Assembly (NCBI RefSeq): GCF_002443255.2
Contig: NW_019211455.1
Location: 12,968,752-13,032,751 of the forward strand
Direction of reading: 5' to 3'
Length of the DNA: 64,000 nucleotides
Source: Varroa destructor
Taxonomy: Eukaryota; Arthropoda; Arachnida; Mesostigmata; Varroidae
Under the pieces are notes generated by a model, which saw nothing but the letters and a program-made list of their open reading frames with translations, searched no databases and was not told where the DNA came from. Each line of letters opens with the position of its first letter. Positions within the stretch are counted from its first letter, which is position 1. Made by a program: the position numbers and the translations under genes. This document shows positions 12,501 to 26,300 of this stretch, piece by piece.

Positions 12501-14147
12501 GGATTTGTATTTGATAGAAGTTTTCCGTTTAAGGCGGCTTAGCGGAGGTACCGGTTCAAGTACTGTCTAGCACCCAGCGTTGTCTAAACTGCGTAGGCTC
12601 CTTACAGGAGATTGCCACAGGCGATGACGGAGACACTAGGAAACCTTGTTTAGCGTTAGCTCGAGATAATTCTACAGTCTAACAACATGGGATAAGTTTA
12701 TAAAGCAATGACTTCTAATGCTTGTTCTTTATGCCTATGCCCGTCTAATCTGTGGGGTTTTATTTGGAGAGAGCACACTAGCACGGGTGTATCTTATGTA
12801 TGAGATCCCACGGCTATAATACATTTGCAACGATCATTGGCTGGGTAGTAAAATGCTGTAGCAGATCTCTGTGTTGATGTCTGGGCTATGCATAGAGTAT
12901 CGCGATGTCTATTTCTAAGAGACAACAAATTAACTACGGGAGCACTAACGAATGACATTTCAAGCCGAGAAAACTTGAGAACTCTCAAAACTTATCGTAT
13001 ACGTTTTAAAGTCAAGAACCAATTGCCTAATGTCTCTAGATTAGATTAACTTAATTTGCTAAAAAATCCTATTTTTTGTTCGTTTGCTTGTTCCACTAGG
13101 TATGCTATGTGCGTCCCAGTGACTCCAGGGGCCTAGAATAGAAAAGAATTCAAAATAACTTAGCACCACACCTTAATTCGACTAAATTTGTGATGATTAA
13201 TATGACCTACATTTACCGTGGCGCTCGCGTCACAGTGCGGTCCAAGAAGTTGTATGTTGCACCACCATTCTATACGTGTTGTCCTTAACTTTTTCTTTTA
13301 TTTTCCAAGTGTTTGCGCTTGTTTCGGCACTGCACTCAATCGGGCCACAACAGTTCTGGTGAAATCAAGTGTAAATTTCGAAACTCGAGGACGAAGGCCT
13401 AGAGTTAGAAAAGAGATTCACCTGTGTTCGGCTAACTGTATTTGGAATAGAGAAAGACTGTCACAGCTATGGTTCCCTTGCAAAGCTGGCATCGAGCAGA
13501 GGGTGGTGGTAGGTGCTTTTTGTTGCGGTATCCGCTGGGTTACGGGGGCCTACTGATAGTACGATAAGAAGTCGGGAACCAAAGCACCCACGTATTTCCT
13601 AGTGGGGTGGCGAGCCGATCAGGCGTCAGCTACGATACTTCGATGCTCCAGTTGTACCCAGTCGCTCCCTGTTCATCGGAGAGAGATCACTGGGTGAAGA
13701 TCAGAATGGAGACATACGGCTATGGGAGTTTACGAAGACATTTCAGGCAATCCCTGCACCCGCTCTCGTATAGATGGCGACCCTCTATTCAAAGTTGACA
13801 GTAAGATCCTGCCTGCCAGCTTCGAATATTTGGTACTTCCGGAGCTGACGAGCTCCATGCTAGTTCGATATGACATATGGTAGTATGGTGACGTCGTTTG
13901 TTCGTGGGCGATTACTACCCGAAGATTTAAATTTAAATCGAGACAATGCTGTACACTTCTAAGCGACGAGCACTTTCTCTTAAAAATAAAGTTGCTATTT
14001 CTGTAATAGGTAAAAGGCCAGAACTTTCTCTCTATTAGTACCCTTACAAGCGTATTATTAGTACTATGTCATTGACTGTCAAAGAAGTTCAGGATGTTGT
14101 CTTTGAACTTTGAATTCATGTTCTTTCTTTAGGTGAATTAGTGGGCT
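9525..14147. other. GC-rich then AT-rich tract without recognised gene
   Basis: Frames of up to 179 codons at 11.3-12.4 kb are Ser/Pro/Arg/Cys-rich with no domain. From 12.6 kb the DNA turns AT-rich. A perfect 16-bp palindrome GATTTAAATTTAAATC lies at 13,924-13,939. Confidence 0.45.
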
Positions 14148-14474
14148 TTAAAGGACATTCGTTACACAGAGTTGCCTAAGTCCGCTATGATTGAAATTGG
14201 CTATGGCAGTATATTGTTTGTGGCAGGTAATAGTACTTCGGTGCGAGTCCATCATGCTGGAGAGACAGTTACGTCTTTCGATGGGTAATACTCTACCTGC
14301 AAGGAGAACCATTTTAGTCCAATTCAAAGACGTGTAATCGATATCGATAAACACAATATAGCATGTAAATGTTATAATAATCCGTATGTATTCTTGTTCG
14401 TTGTATTCCATTGTCAGAATGCCTCGATAATGAAGCTCTTCCTTTTGGTCTTCGGTCGGTCGTAAGCTTCTCAT
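14148..14474 (-). CDS. Candidate 108-codon ORF, unknown protein
   Basis: Minus-strand frame from 14,474 to 14,148 beginning MRSLRPTEDQKEELHYRG, with a hydrophobic central stretch (IIITFTCYIVFIDIDY) and a Cys/His-containing C-terminal third. AT-rich context makes a 108-codon frame somewhat unlikely by chance. No family recognised and no promoter or poly(A) signal noted. Confidence 0.17.
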   Translation of the reverse strand: MRSLRPTEDQKEELHYRGILTMEYNEQEYIRIIITFTCYIVFIDIDYTSLNWTKMVLLAGRVLPIERRNCLSSMMDSHRSTITCHKQYTAIANFNHSGLRQLCVTNVL

Positions 14475-16980
14475 CGTTTTTTTTTTTTCATATCATTATC
14501 TCATTCCACCTGAGTTTGCCGATCCTTACATGCCTTTGTGTGGATACTGTTCCCTCCGATGCCATTAGCGGTCATTTTTAGGATGTCAGACGCCAACAAC
14601 CGCCATGTTTTAGTCGGTTGACATCGATGTCGAACGTGATCGTCTGCTCGGCGCCTTCAGCTCTGATTTGGTGGGAAATTCTAGGACTGCAAAGACGGCT
14701 TACCCCAGGGTGGGGATTTACTCCCTCGTCCCGGTTACTACGATACATGGCTGACTCTGACCGTTCGCTCTACTTCGAGCGGCATCTCTCTGTTTTCGTA
14801 AGAAAGAAGTTTGAGCGACCAAAGAATCCAGGAGCAATTTGGGAAATGCACTCAACTTACGACAGCCGCAAAAATAGTTGCGATGTTGTCATCTAAATAT
14901 TGCTCCTCTCTACCCCCAAGTCCCTCCAACCACAGCGCCTGCTTATTATGCGTATTTGTATTGGGTTCTTCGGTCGGTGTTTCAGTTATGTCAAATTTTT
15001 CCCATTTATGTGTCTCAAACTTCTCATACAAAAAGCAAAAAAGGAACTAGCCATGATCAAGGACATTGGTGACAACCATAATAGTGTTTTCTTGACTTGA
15101 TTGCTCATAGTGTCGTAGACCCAAAAACAAAACTTAAAAATCTGAAGCCAAGGCCTGAAAAGGGAAACAAAGTAGTTATTGCTCTGTATCACTTCAGATC
15201 TGCCACACACAACGCACGGCATCAGCACCGTGGTACACAATAGTATAAAAAATAATACAGCGGTGTGAAGTATTACTTTTCTACCACAAACACTTATTGC
15301 CTTATTTATCTGAAATGCAGTACTCACGATACCATCGTGTATGAATCGCACACACTCACGAACATATTTGCCCATAAAATTACTTCAGTTTTGCGTTTAA
15401 CATTTTATTACTGGCTGTACTATCCCGTTCTTACGGTTTTATACACTGTCACGTGTACGACTGCATTGGCACACGTTAACCGCTTTCCCACACCCCCAGA
15501 AGCCTATCTATTTTTCTGGCCGTCTGGGGTACAATACGCTTCAGAGCACAAACAGAAAAAAAAGCCGCCGTGGCTGTCAAGTGAGTGGTGCTGCCTGCCA
15601 ATACCAAAGCGTGCTGCCGCTGCTGTTGACGATTCGGTTTTAAGAAAAAGGGGTCTGGTTTTCGTCCGTTTCGCACTTAGCTGCTGGCATTTGGCCTTGC
15701 AGCAACTCCCGGTAGAGCCTACACCTCCGCAACAGGCACGGATTTTCAGTGTTGACGTATCTGTCCTTGTACCTCATTTCTCTGTCCGTTCTTGCCTACC
15801 CCGTCCCCGTAGGAGCCACCAAAACGTTTGATATGCCCGCTGTTTTATAGGTATAGGGTGCTAGCTTTCTTCGATATTCCGATGCGCAATCTAACGTTCC
15901 GAAATGCTTTTCGATGCTCAGACAGGCACTCCAGTGCTTTGGAGTGATGTGGGTATGGTAACAAAGAATCGTGGGGGTTATGGAAGATGTTGAATAGATA
16001 TAAAGGGCGCATTTAACAGGACCTCAGCAGCTTGGGCCATCGACACCTCTTGGACCTGGACCCTGTCAGTGGGATGAAGGGAAACGAAGTGAACGGGCGA
16101 ACATGAGAGCTGATGACGGACCTGGGAATAATAGATACTTTAAAGTTGACTGTCTCTCGTAGATACCTTCTGTATGTTAGTTTTGCTGACTTATTTTGGA
16201 ACTTTTTCTAAATTTGGTGGAATTCGAAACAGTAGAGCTGCCGCCGCTGGTACGGCATATTCTACTTCTTAGCCTCACCAGAATTGTTGTTGTTCTATAG
16301 GTTTTTTTTTTCCTTTGTTTCTTCTCGTTTTGTTTTATAGCTCTGCATTCAGAAAACTGTACGTTGAGTACCATGCTGTGTCCCACGGTACCGCTTCCGT
16401 TTGTAACTACGACGGATTCCGTTCAGGTAAACTCTAACGTTTATTACAACGCTGACTGAAGAACTCAAGGCGGGCCTGATTTCAAGATTGGTCAGCTGAA
16501 TGTCTGTGAGGGTAACGCATAATCTCGCCGTCTTTCACACTCAGGGACGCGGCATCTGGCGCTGCTGGTTCAGATGTTTGCGGCGGTTGAACCTGCGAAC
16601 GAATAACTCTCAGGGCAGGTCGAGTTTAACGTCGTGTGTCCAACGGCAAACTGCACCTAGCGGGGTCTTAGTGCGGGTACAAAAAGGTGGTAGTAAGCAG
16701 ACAAATGAGCAGACAGGAAAGATCCCTTTATCCCAGTCCATGCAAGAAGTCAGCCACACTCAAGATGGAGATAGGCGATTCGCGGCTAGTTGAAAACAAT
16801 CTCTGACAGATGACTTTGGAGCACTTCTTTCTGCAAACGTTTTACAAGAACGGAGAACACAAGAGAGTGGATGCGGATTAAAGAGCAAAGCTAAAGCGAG
16901 TGGAACGAGGCTCCACGTAGTAAGGAAGGTCTGCGTCTGGGAAGACTGCTACAAAAGAGAAAGAGCTGGGGGCAACCATA
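14475..16980. other. Mixed composition, no recognised gene
   Basis: A hydrophobic 129-codon minus frame (14,986-15,375) and a 188-codon plus frame (15,265-15,831) overlap each other. Neither has a recognisable domain, and both may be chance. Confidence 0.4.
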
Positions 16981-16983
16981 CCT

Positions 16984-17214
16984 TTATTGAGGCAAAGTCT
17001 CACAGTTTGCCGGCGGAATAGGCGCTCGAGCAATTGTAAAACCCCGGGGCGATGGGCAGGTGGAGCCGCTATCACTATAGATGTTAGCGAATGCTAGCCG
17101 TGTAAAGTCTGTAGGAAGAAATGCTGCAATTATATGGTCTTTTAGATTCATGTCCTGATCAACATCGGAGAACGACAACAATAGTACAAGATAGTACAAG
17201 TTATAGCAACAATA
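16984..17214 (-). CDS. Candidate terminal exon with AATAAA overlapping the stop
   Basis: The minus-strand frame is open for 77 codons and ends in CAA-TAA at 16,984-16,986. The bases AATAAAGG overlap the stop codon, giving a canonical poly(A) signal directly at the end of the frame (16,983-16,988 on the plus strand). The peptide includes SFSDVDQDMNLKDHIIAAFL and PIPPANCETLPQ at its end. No domain is recognised. A stop codon overlapping AATAAA is compatible with a compact 3' end but could be coincidence. The frame lies just upstream of, and on the opposite strand to, the R2-like fragment at 17.3 kb. Confidence 0.22.
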   Translation of the reverse strand, partial: YCCYNLYYLVLLLSFSDVDQDMNLKDHIIAAFLPTDFTRLAFANIYSDSGSTCPSPRGFTIARAPIPPANCETLPQ

Positions 17215-17328
17215 TTATTAAGTAATCAGTATTGTCCAAAAAGTTGGAATCGCATTAGAGTAAACCTGTGCACTTATCGTTGCCGCAGCCATCGAAATAG
17301 ATTGTCTTACTTCGTTAGTCCCTCCACT

Positions 17329-17508
17329 ATATGCTCAGCCAACAGTGGTTCTTATCACAAGCCTATTCAACGACTTGACTTTTTGTTGACGACTCGAATC
17401 CCTAAGCTTCAGCTAGTAAACCTACTTCGACAGGAATTGTATCGTTCAGATAAATTTGTTCGACGAACGGCACAGACAATCTTATATTACAGAGAGCATT
17501 ACGAATAA
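17329..17508 (+). pseudogene. R2/R4-like non-LTR RT thumb fragment (relic)
   Basis: The frame ending at 17,508 contains HKPIQRLDFLLTTRIPKLQ, followed by LVNLLRQELYRSDKFVRR. This order fits the segment just after the RT palm in R2-like elements: 'APLKP.QRL..L....IP.L.H.LVL......L..LD..VR'. The likely downstream 'LYLP.DT' region is reduced to ILYYREHYE before the stop. Only some 60 residues are recognisable. The upstream catalytic motifs were not found in the 200 bases before it, and the downstream 'DGGLGIP' block is not evident. It is a short isolated piece on the same strand as the 35.4 kb relic and covers the equivalent region. It could instead be a chance match, since few residues are fixed in this segment. 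Confidence 0.42.
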
Positions 17509-20500
17509 AGGAAGCTCCTAGACGGGTACTGTCTACCACACTACGATGAGTGCTGCCGCTAGAGCAGCACTAACTTACGAGATTTACGGATCTCTTATGT
17601 TTTGCCGTCCTTGCTGTCTATAGAGGTTACGTATATAGCATCGTATAACGTACATTCTGTTTTGCGAGACGGCTCTACCACGATTGTCCAAGCCGACTCG
17701 ACCACCTAGCGATCTTGTCTAGGTTTTGGCAACATCATGTTGTTTTGAAGGCCTGCTGTTATGTGACAGCTTGCTGTGCTGCTAATCGTGGTTGGAAACA
17801 TGCCTCGATACAAACGGGGCAAAATGAGAGAAACTGGGATGGAGAACCTCAAGAAGTCCCTAGACCGAAGTGAACTATGCGCAAACACCGCCTTTTTGAC
17901 GGACATCGCACATCGTCGGACGGTTTGCAATGGTGGTGGTATGCCAAAGACGCCACGAGCAAAAAAGGCACCCCTCCATTTCTCTTTTTTCCGAATCAAT
18001 CATCCAGTTAGCACCGGAGCTACGAGTAAAATGGGGGCATTGCCTTGTACGCTAGCTGCACTGAGGCGAATAGCATCTGAGGGTTAGAGACGAATGCAAG
18101 CTTTGTGGTGGCAGGGGTGCCTAAAGATTGTCGGCGGGCGGAGCAGGGTATAGGATAAGGCATGTACTAAGCGCTAGAATGTGAGTCATTGTCCCGATTG
18201 CCTGCCACATCGGCACTCACGAGCTACCAGCCAACAGCCATAGTACAGCTTGGCATACGAAGAGTTCGGTTGCCAGTAGACAGCGACAACAACGAGGATG
18301 ATCAAAATGGCTCTGGCCAGGAAAGGCCAAACTACGGGGTCTGCCTGGTTTGGTCTTCTTCTTTGTGCTTTATTTCTTCTTACCCCTCTCGGCTACGCTA
18401 CCATACTTCACAACGGCGGAATGCGGCATCATTTTGCGTGGTAGACAGACCAGGAAGACCTTAGCAATGCAATGGCCATGACTGCAGAGAGCGACGGGCA
18501 TATTGTACTTCGGCTATACCCACGGTACAAGTTTTTGGCCTATCTTCCTCCTCCTTGCTCTTTCTTCCTTTCTGTCGTCGGCTTGCGATAACAGCGACCC
18601 CAACCTTAAATCTTGGACTCGCGATCTTGTCTCGGCTACAGTCAGAGGTGACATGAACGCTTCTTACCTTGCAAAGCCTATTTCTTCCACTGCGACGCAA
18701 GTAGATGGCCACAGCGTTGCAGCTTCTTCATTGATGGTGAAGGCCCGGTGGCCGTTCTGGCCCATCCACATCGTTCGAAAAACGCCCATTCTGCCTGCTT
18801 GGCTCAGTCTCGTCAACAGTTCGTCGTACATACAATACAGAGTGGGCTCAGACGACGCAATGCAATGGGGGCATCGCCAATTTTTCTTCTTTCACTGTGG
18901 TTATCACTGGTAAATGGTACCGGTATAACTTCGGTCTGATCTTAATTTCTTTCATTATTACCCCCTTCAAACCTCAGTTTTTCTCGTTGCCGACTTATTG
19001 GGATCGCTCGTTTTCGGCATGGTTATGCGCGTATTTTGCTTTGGTTCTTATTCAAGCTGTCGTGTTGTTGGACTAAGTAAGGTCCATCTCCTCGTTTCGG
19101 TGAGAGGCTCTAGACTGATTGAGTTTGCAGACAGTTTCCAAACCGCTATTTTCGTTTATAATATATGTGCTCATGGTCACCCTCTCAACGTCAGGGAACC
19201 ATCAAGGAGGCGACGCGGAGCTTGCCAGTCCAGCCGTTGTAAACGGTCTCTTCGATGTTGCTAAGTTCACTCCAGACGAACCAGCCGGTGTTGTGTACGA
19301 CTGCAGATAGACTAGCAAGGACGCGGAGTCTGCGTTAACTGTACCCTCCGCGGACATCTCGTGCCGCTACTGCTATTCAGGCTCCCTGTTCACTGCTGGT
19401 TCAAAGTTCGGGCCTAGGGGATGACGGTGTTCAAATGGGTTTCGTCTGAAAAGACAAAGGGTAAAAGGGTCTAGGGACCAATTCGTCATTATTTGGTGTT
19501 CGCCCACGAACAATATAGGCCGCTCGCATTGCCCGTGTTTCTCTTCCTGGACTGTTTGAGCGAACGTCAGTTTCGCCATTAGAAGTGTTAGAATTTTGTT
19601 TTGCTACTACTGCCACGACACGTCCTTACTTTCGAGTGTCTTCGACATCAGCACCGACCTAGCGGCGGTGTGCCCCCCTGTTCCAAAGAAAAGAGAGCGC
19701 ATTTTTCGTGTCCTTTTTCCATTGTCGTGTCTTGCCGCATGGCTACAAATTTGCCATTTGATTATTCTTATTTTACCTATAAAAAATTGGCTGCTGGTAT
19801 CAGCAAGGTTAACTAAAACGATATCGATCACAGCGCTTTGATAGTCTCTGTTGCTTGGTCGATCATACTTAATTTGCGAAATGGCTGATCTTCTGTCCTG
19901 AATTAACGGTGTCCTGAATTAAAGCAGTGGAACGAAAGATCTGTCGCTTTGTTCATCTTGCGAACTTTACTTTGACAGCCATGTTGTTGCTTAATTCGAT
20001 GTGGGAATGTTGTTCAATAGGCGAGAAGGTTTACGGTTCGTATCGCTACCTATGGTATTGTTGTACGTTATTGTCAATTGAGTGAAGAGAGTACTTATGA
20101 CCTAGGTCGCGGTCTGCAGTCTGGTGGGCAATGTGTGAATCTTTTGTTTGAAGACTGCTGCCAAAATATTCAGTAGATTTAATGTCTAGATAGTTCATCT
20201 ATAGTAATGGTATACGTTAATAGAGATATAGGTCAGATAGAAGCTTGTCGAAAATTTCGGGGTTGGGGTGCCGCTGTTTCAGTCTGTCAGAAAGCGGCAT
20301 TTGTCATTACGAGAACGTCTTGTGCAGAATAAAGAAGAGAAGAGCTCTAGAAGATTTGACTCGTTAATCACGGAGTTCGTTTGATTTACTGGTGTTGAAC
20401 CGTTAGCCACGAACAGTTCTAAGCGACCCATCGTTTACTTAGCCCAATTTGGACACAGCGTTAATGAAGTAGTCAGTCTTCAATAGAATTTCTTGTTTTA

Positions 20501-23369
20501 TTTTCTTAGCTGCTTATATTGCATTAATATATTTCTATTAGAGGCGTAATGGCTGGTTAGCCATACTTGACGATAGATTATATTTGCTGCAATGAAGCAC
20601 TTTCATGTATATTTGAATATTTTTATTCCTATGTATAGTCACGGAGTCGAAGCATATGTATATTCATAAACTAAAGACTAGCAAGCGCAGGTTTTACTGA
20701 GGTCCTAAATCCAATGAAGCCGAATACAAAAGCGGACCGTCGACCTTCTGACATGCTTCGCTTAGCCAAGCATGCTTTTATTTTGTTGAACACGCCTTAC
20801 GGCTGATGCGTAGCATTCGACGTTGAGATGATCGTCTACGCTAGCATAATGGTCGACTTTATGTTTCGTAGAGAAAGCTTGGTATATCAGCATAGCGTAT
20901 ACGGCGCACTCGTAGTATCTGTAAGATGGTTTGTAAAAACTGGCTTCAAGCTCTAAATTCGGTCACTGAAATCGTGTGATGGCAAGCGAAGGTAAATGTC
21001 ACCGTCATACTTAAGATCTATATTAACTAGTTGTGCCAATCCTCGCTTCGCTCTCCGCTCAGTACGCGGACATAGTTCAATATGTAGTTTTTATTCAGCC
21101 AGTGAATTTTAACTATTTTTCCATAATGACCATGGCCGACCCAGTGGATGTTGTGTGCGATTTTTTTCTCCTATTTTTCAACCAGCTGAATTTCCTCAGA
21201 TTTTGTTGCCTGCTCCTCCTCTCCATGGCAGAACTCGAGTCGCCACCGCCTTCTTGCTTTTCTTCCGGTGAATGAAGTATAACAGTATACTTGCTCGATT
21301 GCATCTGAGGCGTTAGAATCGTAAGTAAATGAGTGCCATGAATTTTTTTACCAACGGTTACGCTGTGCAGTGTTTGTACATTTTACATTGTTGCTATACT
21401 GTAACAAAAACAACTTATTTTAGTTGACAAACAAACGGGCACATATATACGACAAACAAATGATAAAAACGTAATAATTAATATGAACATATGGCTGACT
21501 TATGATAGTACTGCTACGTGTACGATAACTTGGAGACTTGAAGAACTCTTGTTAAATTGATTACTTTATAAAACGCAACAAATGGAAAAACAGCGTTGCA
21601 AGCCAGCGCGAGACCAAGTGCTTTGGTCAGGTGCGATATTTGTCTGCTTAAAAATGCGAAAATATTTGCACAAGTGTGTATTCATTTCTGCTATGGATTA
21701 CGCTTCATGACGTTTGCCGCTCGGATAACTAATGGAACATTTATGACTATAACTATGAACGTGAAGTGATGGTCGGGATCCATGGAGCGTCAGGTGGATG
21801 CTGTTACTTGAATTACTTCCTTTACAAACGCTCTTAACTAGTTCCATTAAATAGTTTTCGTTTTGCGTCACCTGCTCTTTGCCCCAGTTACCATAAACTT
21901 ATCTATACTGTCTATCGAATAGTAAAACGCTCAAGCACCTAGAAATTGTTGCATTCAGTGACGACTTATAACGCTAACCTATTAGACAAAAGAGGAGAAT
22001 AATTTGCATCGTAAGCTGCCCCTATCCGAACTCGCTCTGTCCATCCCTGACACTCATAGACAACTCACATGAATGGCTTTCCGAATCCTTTCTGGTTTAG
22101 TATCCTGTGTGTTAATAGGTCAAGCAGGCGTCATCGCTGCCGTTGTTATTGTCGATGATGCCCTCGGTCCTTGGTATTTGTTCTGATTCAGTCCAAAAGG
22201 AAAATGTTATTTTTTCTTGTCTAACTGGAATAATTGACAGAACCTCGACAACTTGTTGAGCACTCTGTGTGGCATGTCACCCTTTAATCACCTCTGTTTT
22301 GTTGGCTATAGAAATATAGCTTCCTCTTCACCCCTGAACGGCAGCCCCACCCTTCGCAATTTTGACTCTCGGGGGGTGGACCCGGCCTTCCTGCATCGGT
22401 GATGCATACATTTGCTTCGCCATGCCACGGGCCTCGTCAATTTATTGCGGCAGCTTGTACGGCTGCTGAAACCGCGTCTGCCCACCATGCAATATGCCGC
22501 CGAACAAACTGAATGGAACAATATCGGCTATCGGTCGCAATAATCTCCCAACATGAGGCATATAAAACCACAGGGAGAAAGAGAGGTAGGGAAATAGTAC
22601 GAAAAGGGTATCGTTGCCATACAAATAAAACGAATAAGTTCCATACTTGCGTTAAGGGCAGATCAAAACCTGAAACCATTTCTATTGCCTACTGGTTATT
22701 CCTATATAACCGTAGAAAAGCGACAAGCTCTTTAGATTCTACCGCTAGATCTTTGATTTTCATTCACAATGAGTTCGATCTCGTGAACAGCAAAATGAGA
22801 AGATATTCACCGTTATAGCCATACCTGCATCCGCCTGCCATTACATCTTTCCAGCACAACTTGAATTCACAAGCTCAAAACTGAGATTGACGTAGAGAAC
22901 AGTCGCAACCTGATATTTTGTTTATAATTCTACCTCTAAGCCCAGCCCATAAGCGCGAACGGTCGCGGCCAACCCGATTGATGTTTTTCTCCAACTCATC
23001 GGAAAACTGCTATGGGTTGCGCGGCGCTGCATACGTTTTCGTTTGGCATGCGCGGACGTCATCTTTCCACCCATCTTTCGCTGCCATTCTCAATCGGTTT
23101 TCTCCCAACGATAAAAACAACGCAAAAAAATAGGACTCCTAAGAAACGATTGCGATAGAGAAGAAACATGCTGGAAGGAAGCACTACCCCGCGGCCCACC
23201 CCAATCTGCTCGGCAGGCTGAAATATTTTAGACGGGGGCTGCTGCTTCTTTTAGCCTCGATCCTCTTCAGTCGCATTATCTACGGCCGTGTGTGTCTTAT
23301 ATAGCGAACGAAACACGCCTCAACCGAAGTGGACGACGCCGAAAAATGAGATATAGCGGAAAATGACCA
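17509..23369. other. No recognised gene; GC-rich to 19.8 kb, then AT-rich to 22.3 kb
   Basis: Frames of 60-136 codons only, none with a motif. A 12-base direct repeat GTCCTGAATTAA occurs at 19,895 and 19,911. Confidence 0.45.
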
Positions 23370-26300
23370 TCAGGCCATCCTGACGCATGCTTCTGGCCGT
23401 GCGATGCTATGCGAAACGCGTTGTCGAGCAACATAAATCCTACCTTGCTTGAGGCTAGATACGCCTTCCCAATCAGACCGCGATGCACTGGTTAGGACGA
23501 TGCGCCGACCGCGAAGAAAAATTACCACGTCACCGAGACTGTGATGATTCTTTCTACGAAAAGGAAACGAGTGATACATGGCACTGACTCTGATATACAC
23601 CACAATCAGAGTTTCATTCGCACAGGGACAGGGAGAGGAAAAGATTATTATGGGTTCTGAATAAGCTACGACGTATGGCCAATGTCGCCTTTGTGGCCTA
23701 CAATGACAGCACGAATACACAGAAATATGCAGGAAGTGAGTAGAGTCCGCGGAAATTAACACAATCAACACTCTACGGAATACGAGATATAGCTGAGTAC
23801 ACTTTGTTGCTGCTAGCGGGGCTGCGGTGATAGTCAACGTCGTTGCGCTTAATCTCTCCAGTTTGTGAGCATATGTGTCAATGATCTGGGTGGCTTGGAT
23901 ATGCGGCATACTGAACGTTTTCGCTCTTCGCAGAGATTGCTGACAGTTACAGCCGTGCGTATGACGGACGATGCATATAGCTGTTCGTTGCCTGCTGTCG
24001 TTGCTGGCAAACTAGCAGCATAAATAGACGCCGTCTGACCATTTATTGGTGGCTGGTCGTCCATCGCAGGTCTTGTTCAGTGCCCCCCGTGACGATGTTG
24101 GCCTGTTGACTGAAGCCCGGTCTGCCCTGCTCCTGTGGTCGCAGGCCGAGTGAGCGGCCGATGTCCGTCTAACTAAGCATGGTAAACGGGCTGGCCATTT
24201 AGAAATGGTGGCAATTGGATGTAAGTCACTGATGAGTTGCTGTTATAACAGTCTCTATCACGCCTGCTGCTGCCTCGTCTGTACGATGATGATAACTATG
24301 AAACGACATCATAACGAGGCGAACGGCAACGACTCAATGGTAGTGAGCGGATGGACAAGGCAAATAAAAGAACAGAAGGGGTCAAAAATGATCCCTGACG
24401 AGAACCTACCTATTGATTGCTTTAGTACTTAGATTTTGTATCTGGTGTTGATCGATTGGCTCGAATATGTTTTTGTCGTAGGAATCGCCGAGTTATATCA
24501 TTGTGACCACGTCAACAAAACTGTAACGTGCATTGTGTTATATTAGGGTGTAACGAACAGGAGAACTTTCTACTGAAAACGGGCAGCTTGGTCCACTTGC
24601 TTATTATGGCCATGTACAAAGGTTTGCTAACTATAGCAGAATCATCAAACAGAAATTATCGTACCCTTTATACGATATGAGTGTGCTGCCGACCGGTCGA
24701 CTATATAGATATCATTTCTATTTCTATTGATTAACTTTGCATATATGCGAATTACCACAGCTTTTTCTATCTAAGCCATTCGAACTGTAGCTTTTTCCTA
24801 TCGATCCCTCCCCTTGGCTTTTGCTCCTGCTCTCTCCATTTTCCCCACACGCTACCCAACCTGACCAGCAGCGAATGTCAACTCTCGCTCTATCGTAACA
24901 TGCTTATTATGTTATGACTATTTTCCGCGGTCGTTCTCGGGAGTGACCAGGCTCGATTTGCCTCCTTGGTCTGCCGCTGACACCCAAGTGGCAGCATTAG
25001 CAGCAGTCGCAGAGGCAAACTTACAGCTGCGATCGTTCAGTGCCTTGTAATTGCACACGAATTCCTCTGGGAGTGATCTGCATAAGAAGCATCCACGGAG
25101 AAAACTCTTGAGAGGAGGCGCATCTGGCGCCGGGTGCCCAGTGGATGCATCGTCGCCGTTGCCGCGGCTTGCCCCGTTCCTCAGCCGAAAGTGTCGCTAC
25201 GACAAAGCCGAAGCGGCGCTGCGCGCAACTATGTGGCTTATTAACAAATTACCACAGTGTGAATATCCAGGCAGATACACGGCCATGTACCCTCACATGG
25301 AAAACGCGTACATACTATGTTTGTAGCTATAGCAGCCCCTCGTCATCGAAGTCCTATGGTGCTCCATCGTCAGATGCTGCAGGATATGATCTCATAGTTA
25401 ATTCGCTGACGATTCTTTTTTTTTTTGCAATTGGCACTCGTGGAACTTCATCTGAGCACAGAACTGTCGGTGCGGAGCTGCATGATTAGATGTTTCATTT
25501 CGGTATGCTGGATATAAGTTGAGCTTCCTCCTCCTGTAGATTGTTCGTATAAATAACTACAATCGTCTACGTTAGATTAGAGTGCTAGCCTTCCGAATCG
25601 GTCTTCGCAGCTTGTGTTGATCTATTTGACTGCATGTTCAATGTGGGCTTTGATATAGTCGCATTTTAACATCTCTATTAATTACAAACGACTGATGACA
25701 ACGGTAGTCGAACTACCTATCATTGTCCTCTCTATAGTTCGCTCTGGTATGGATACGGCTGCAACACTCAACTACCAGCTCGTACCCGTTAAAAAATACA
25801 AAATCTCCTATTTCGTATATACACTGTTCATTGTGCTCAAACCTTATCAGGCAGCAGGCGAATCATTTCTCATTGGTTTCGCCTCTCGTTTGGCCTGTTG
25901 CATACTCATCCGTTGTCCAGCCTTATCATCATTGAGACACGTATCTGCCTCGCATACGTAATCTTCTGCTAATATGACGATATACTACCAAGTTAGTTCG
26001 TCACTGCGGCCCACCCAGTCGACTTGTGACACAATTTACAGTTCTGCTCGTCGATTCGGCAGGATCTCGTTAATTCTACAAGCACAACAGAAATCTTCAA
26101 TAAAGGGCCTTGTTAATGCTGTCAGCGGAGCGTTAGGCCTACAGCTACCCTTGCTCTTGCCAAGGTACAATGGAGTCTATTAGCATCCTTTTCGCATCCC
26201 GAGACTCGCTGCCCGACATCTTACGTACCGCTTCTATTTGCTCATACACGACAAAGGAGTCGCCATAGCTTATATCAGACCAACAAGTTATATCTACTCT

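Noticed and set aside
23370..23909. 179-codon minus-strand frame
   Set aside because: No motif, signal peptide or splice context; composition alone can explain its length.
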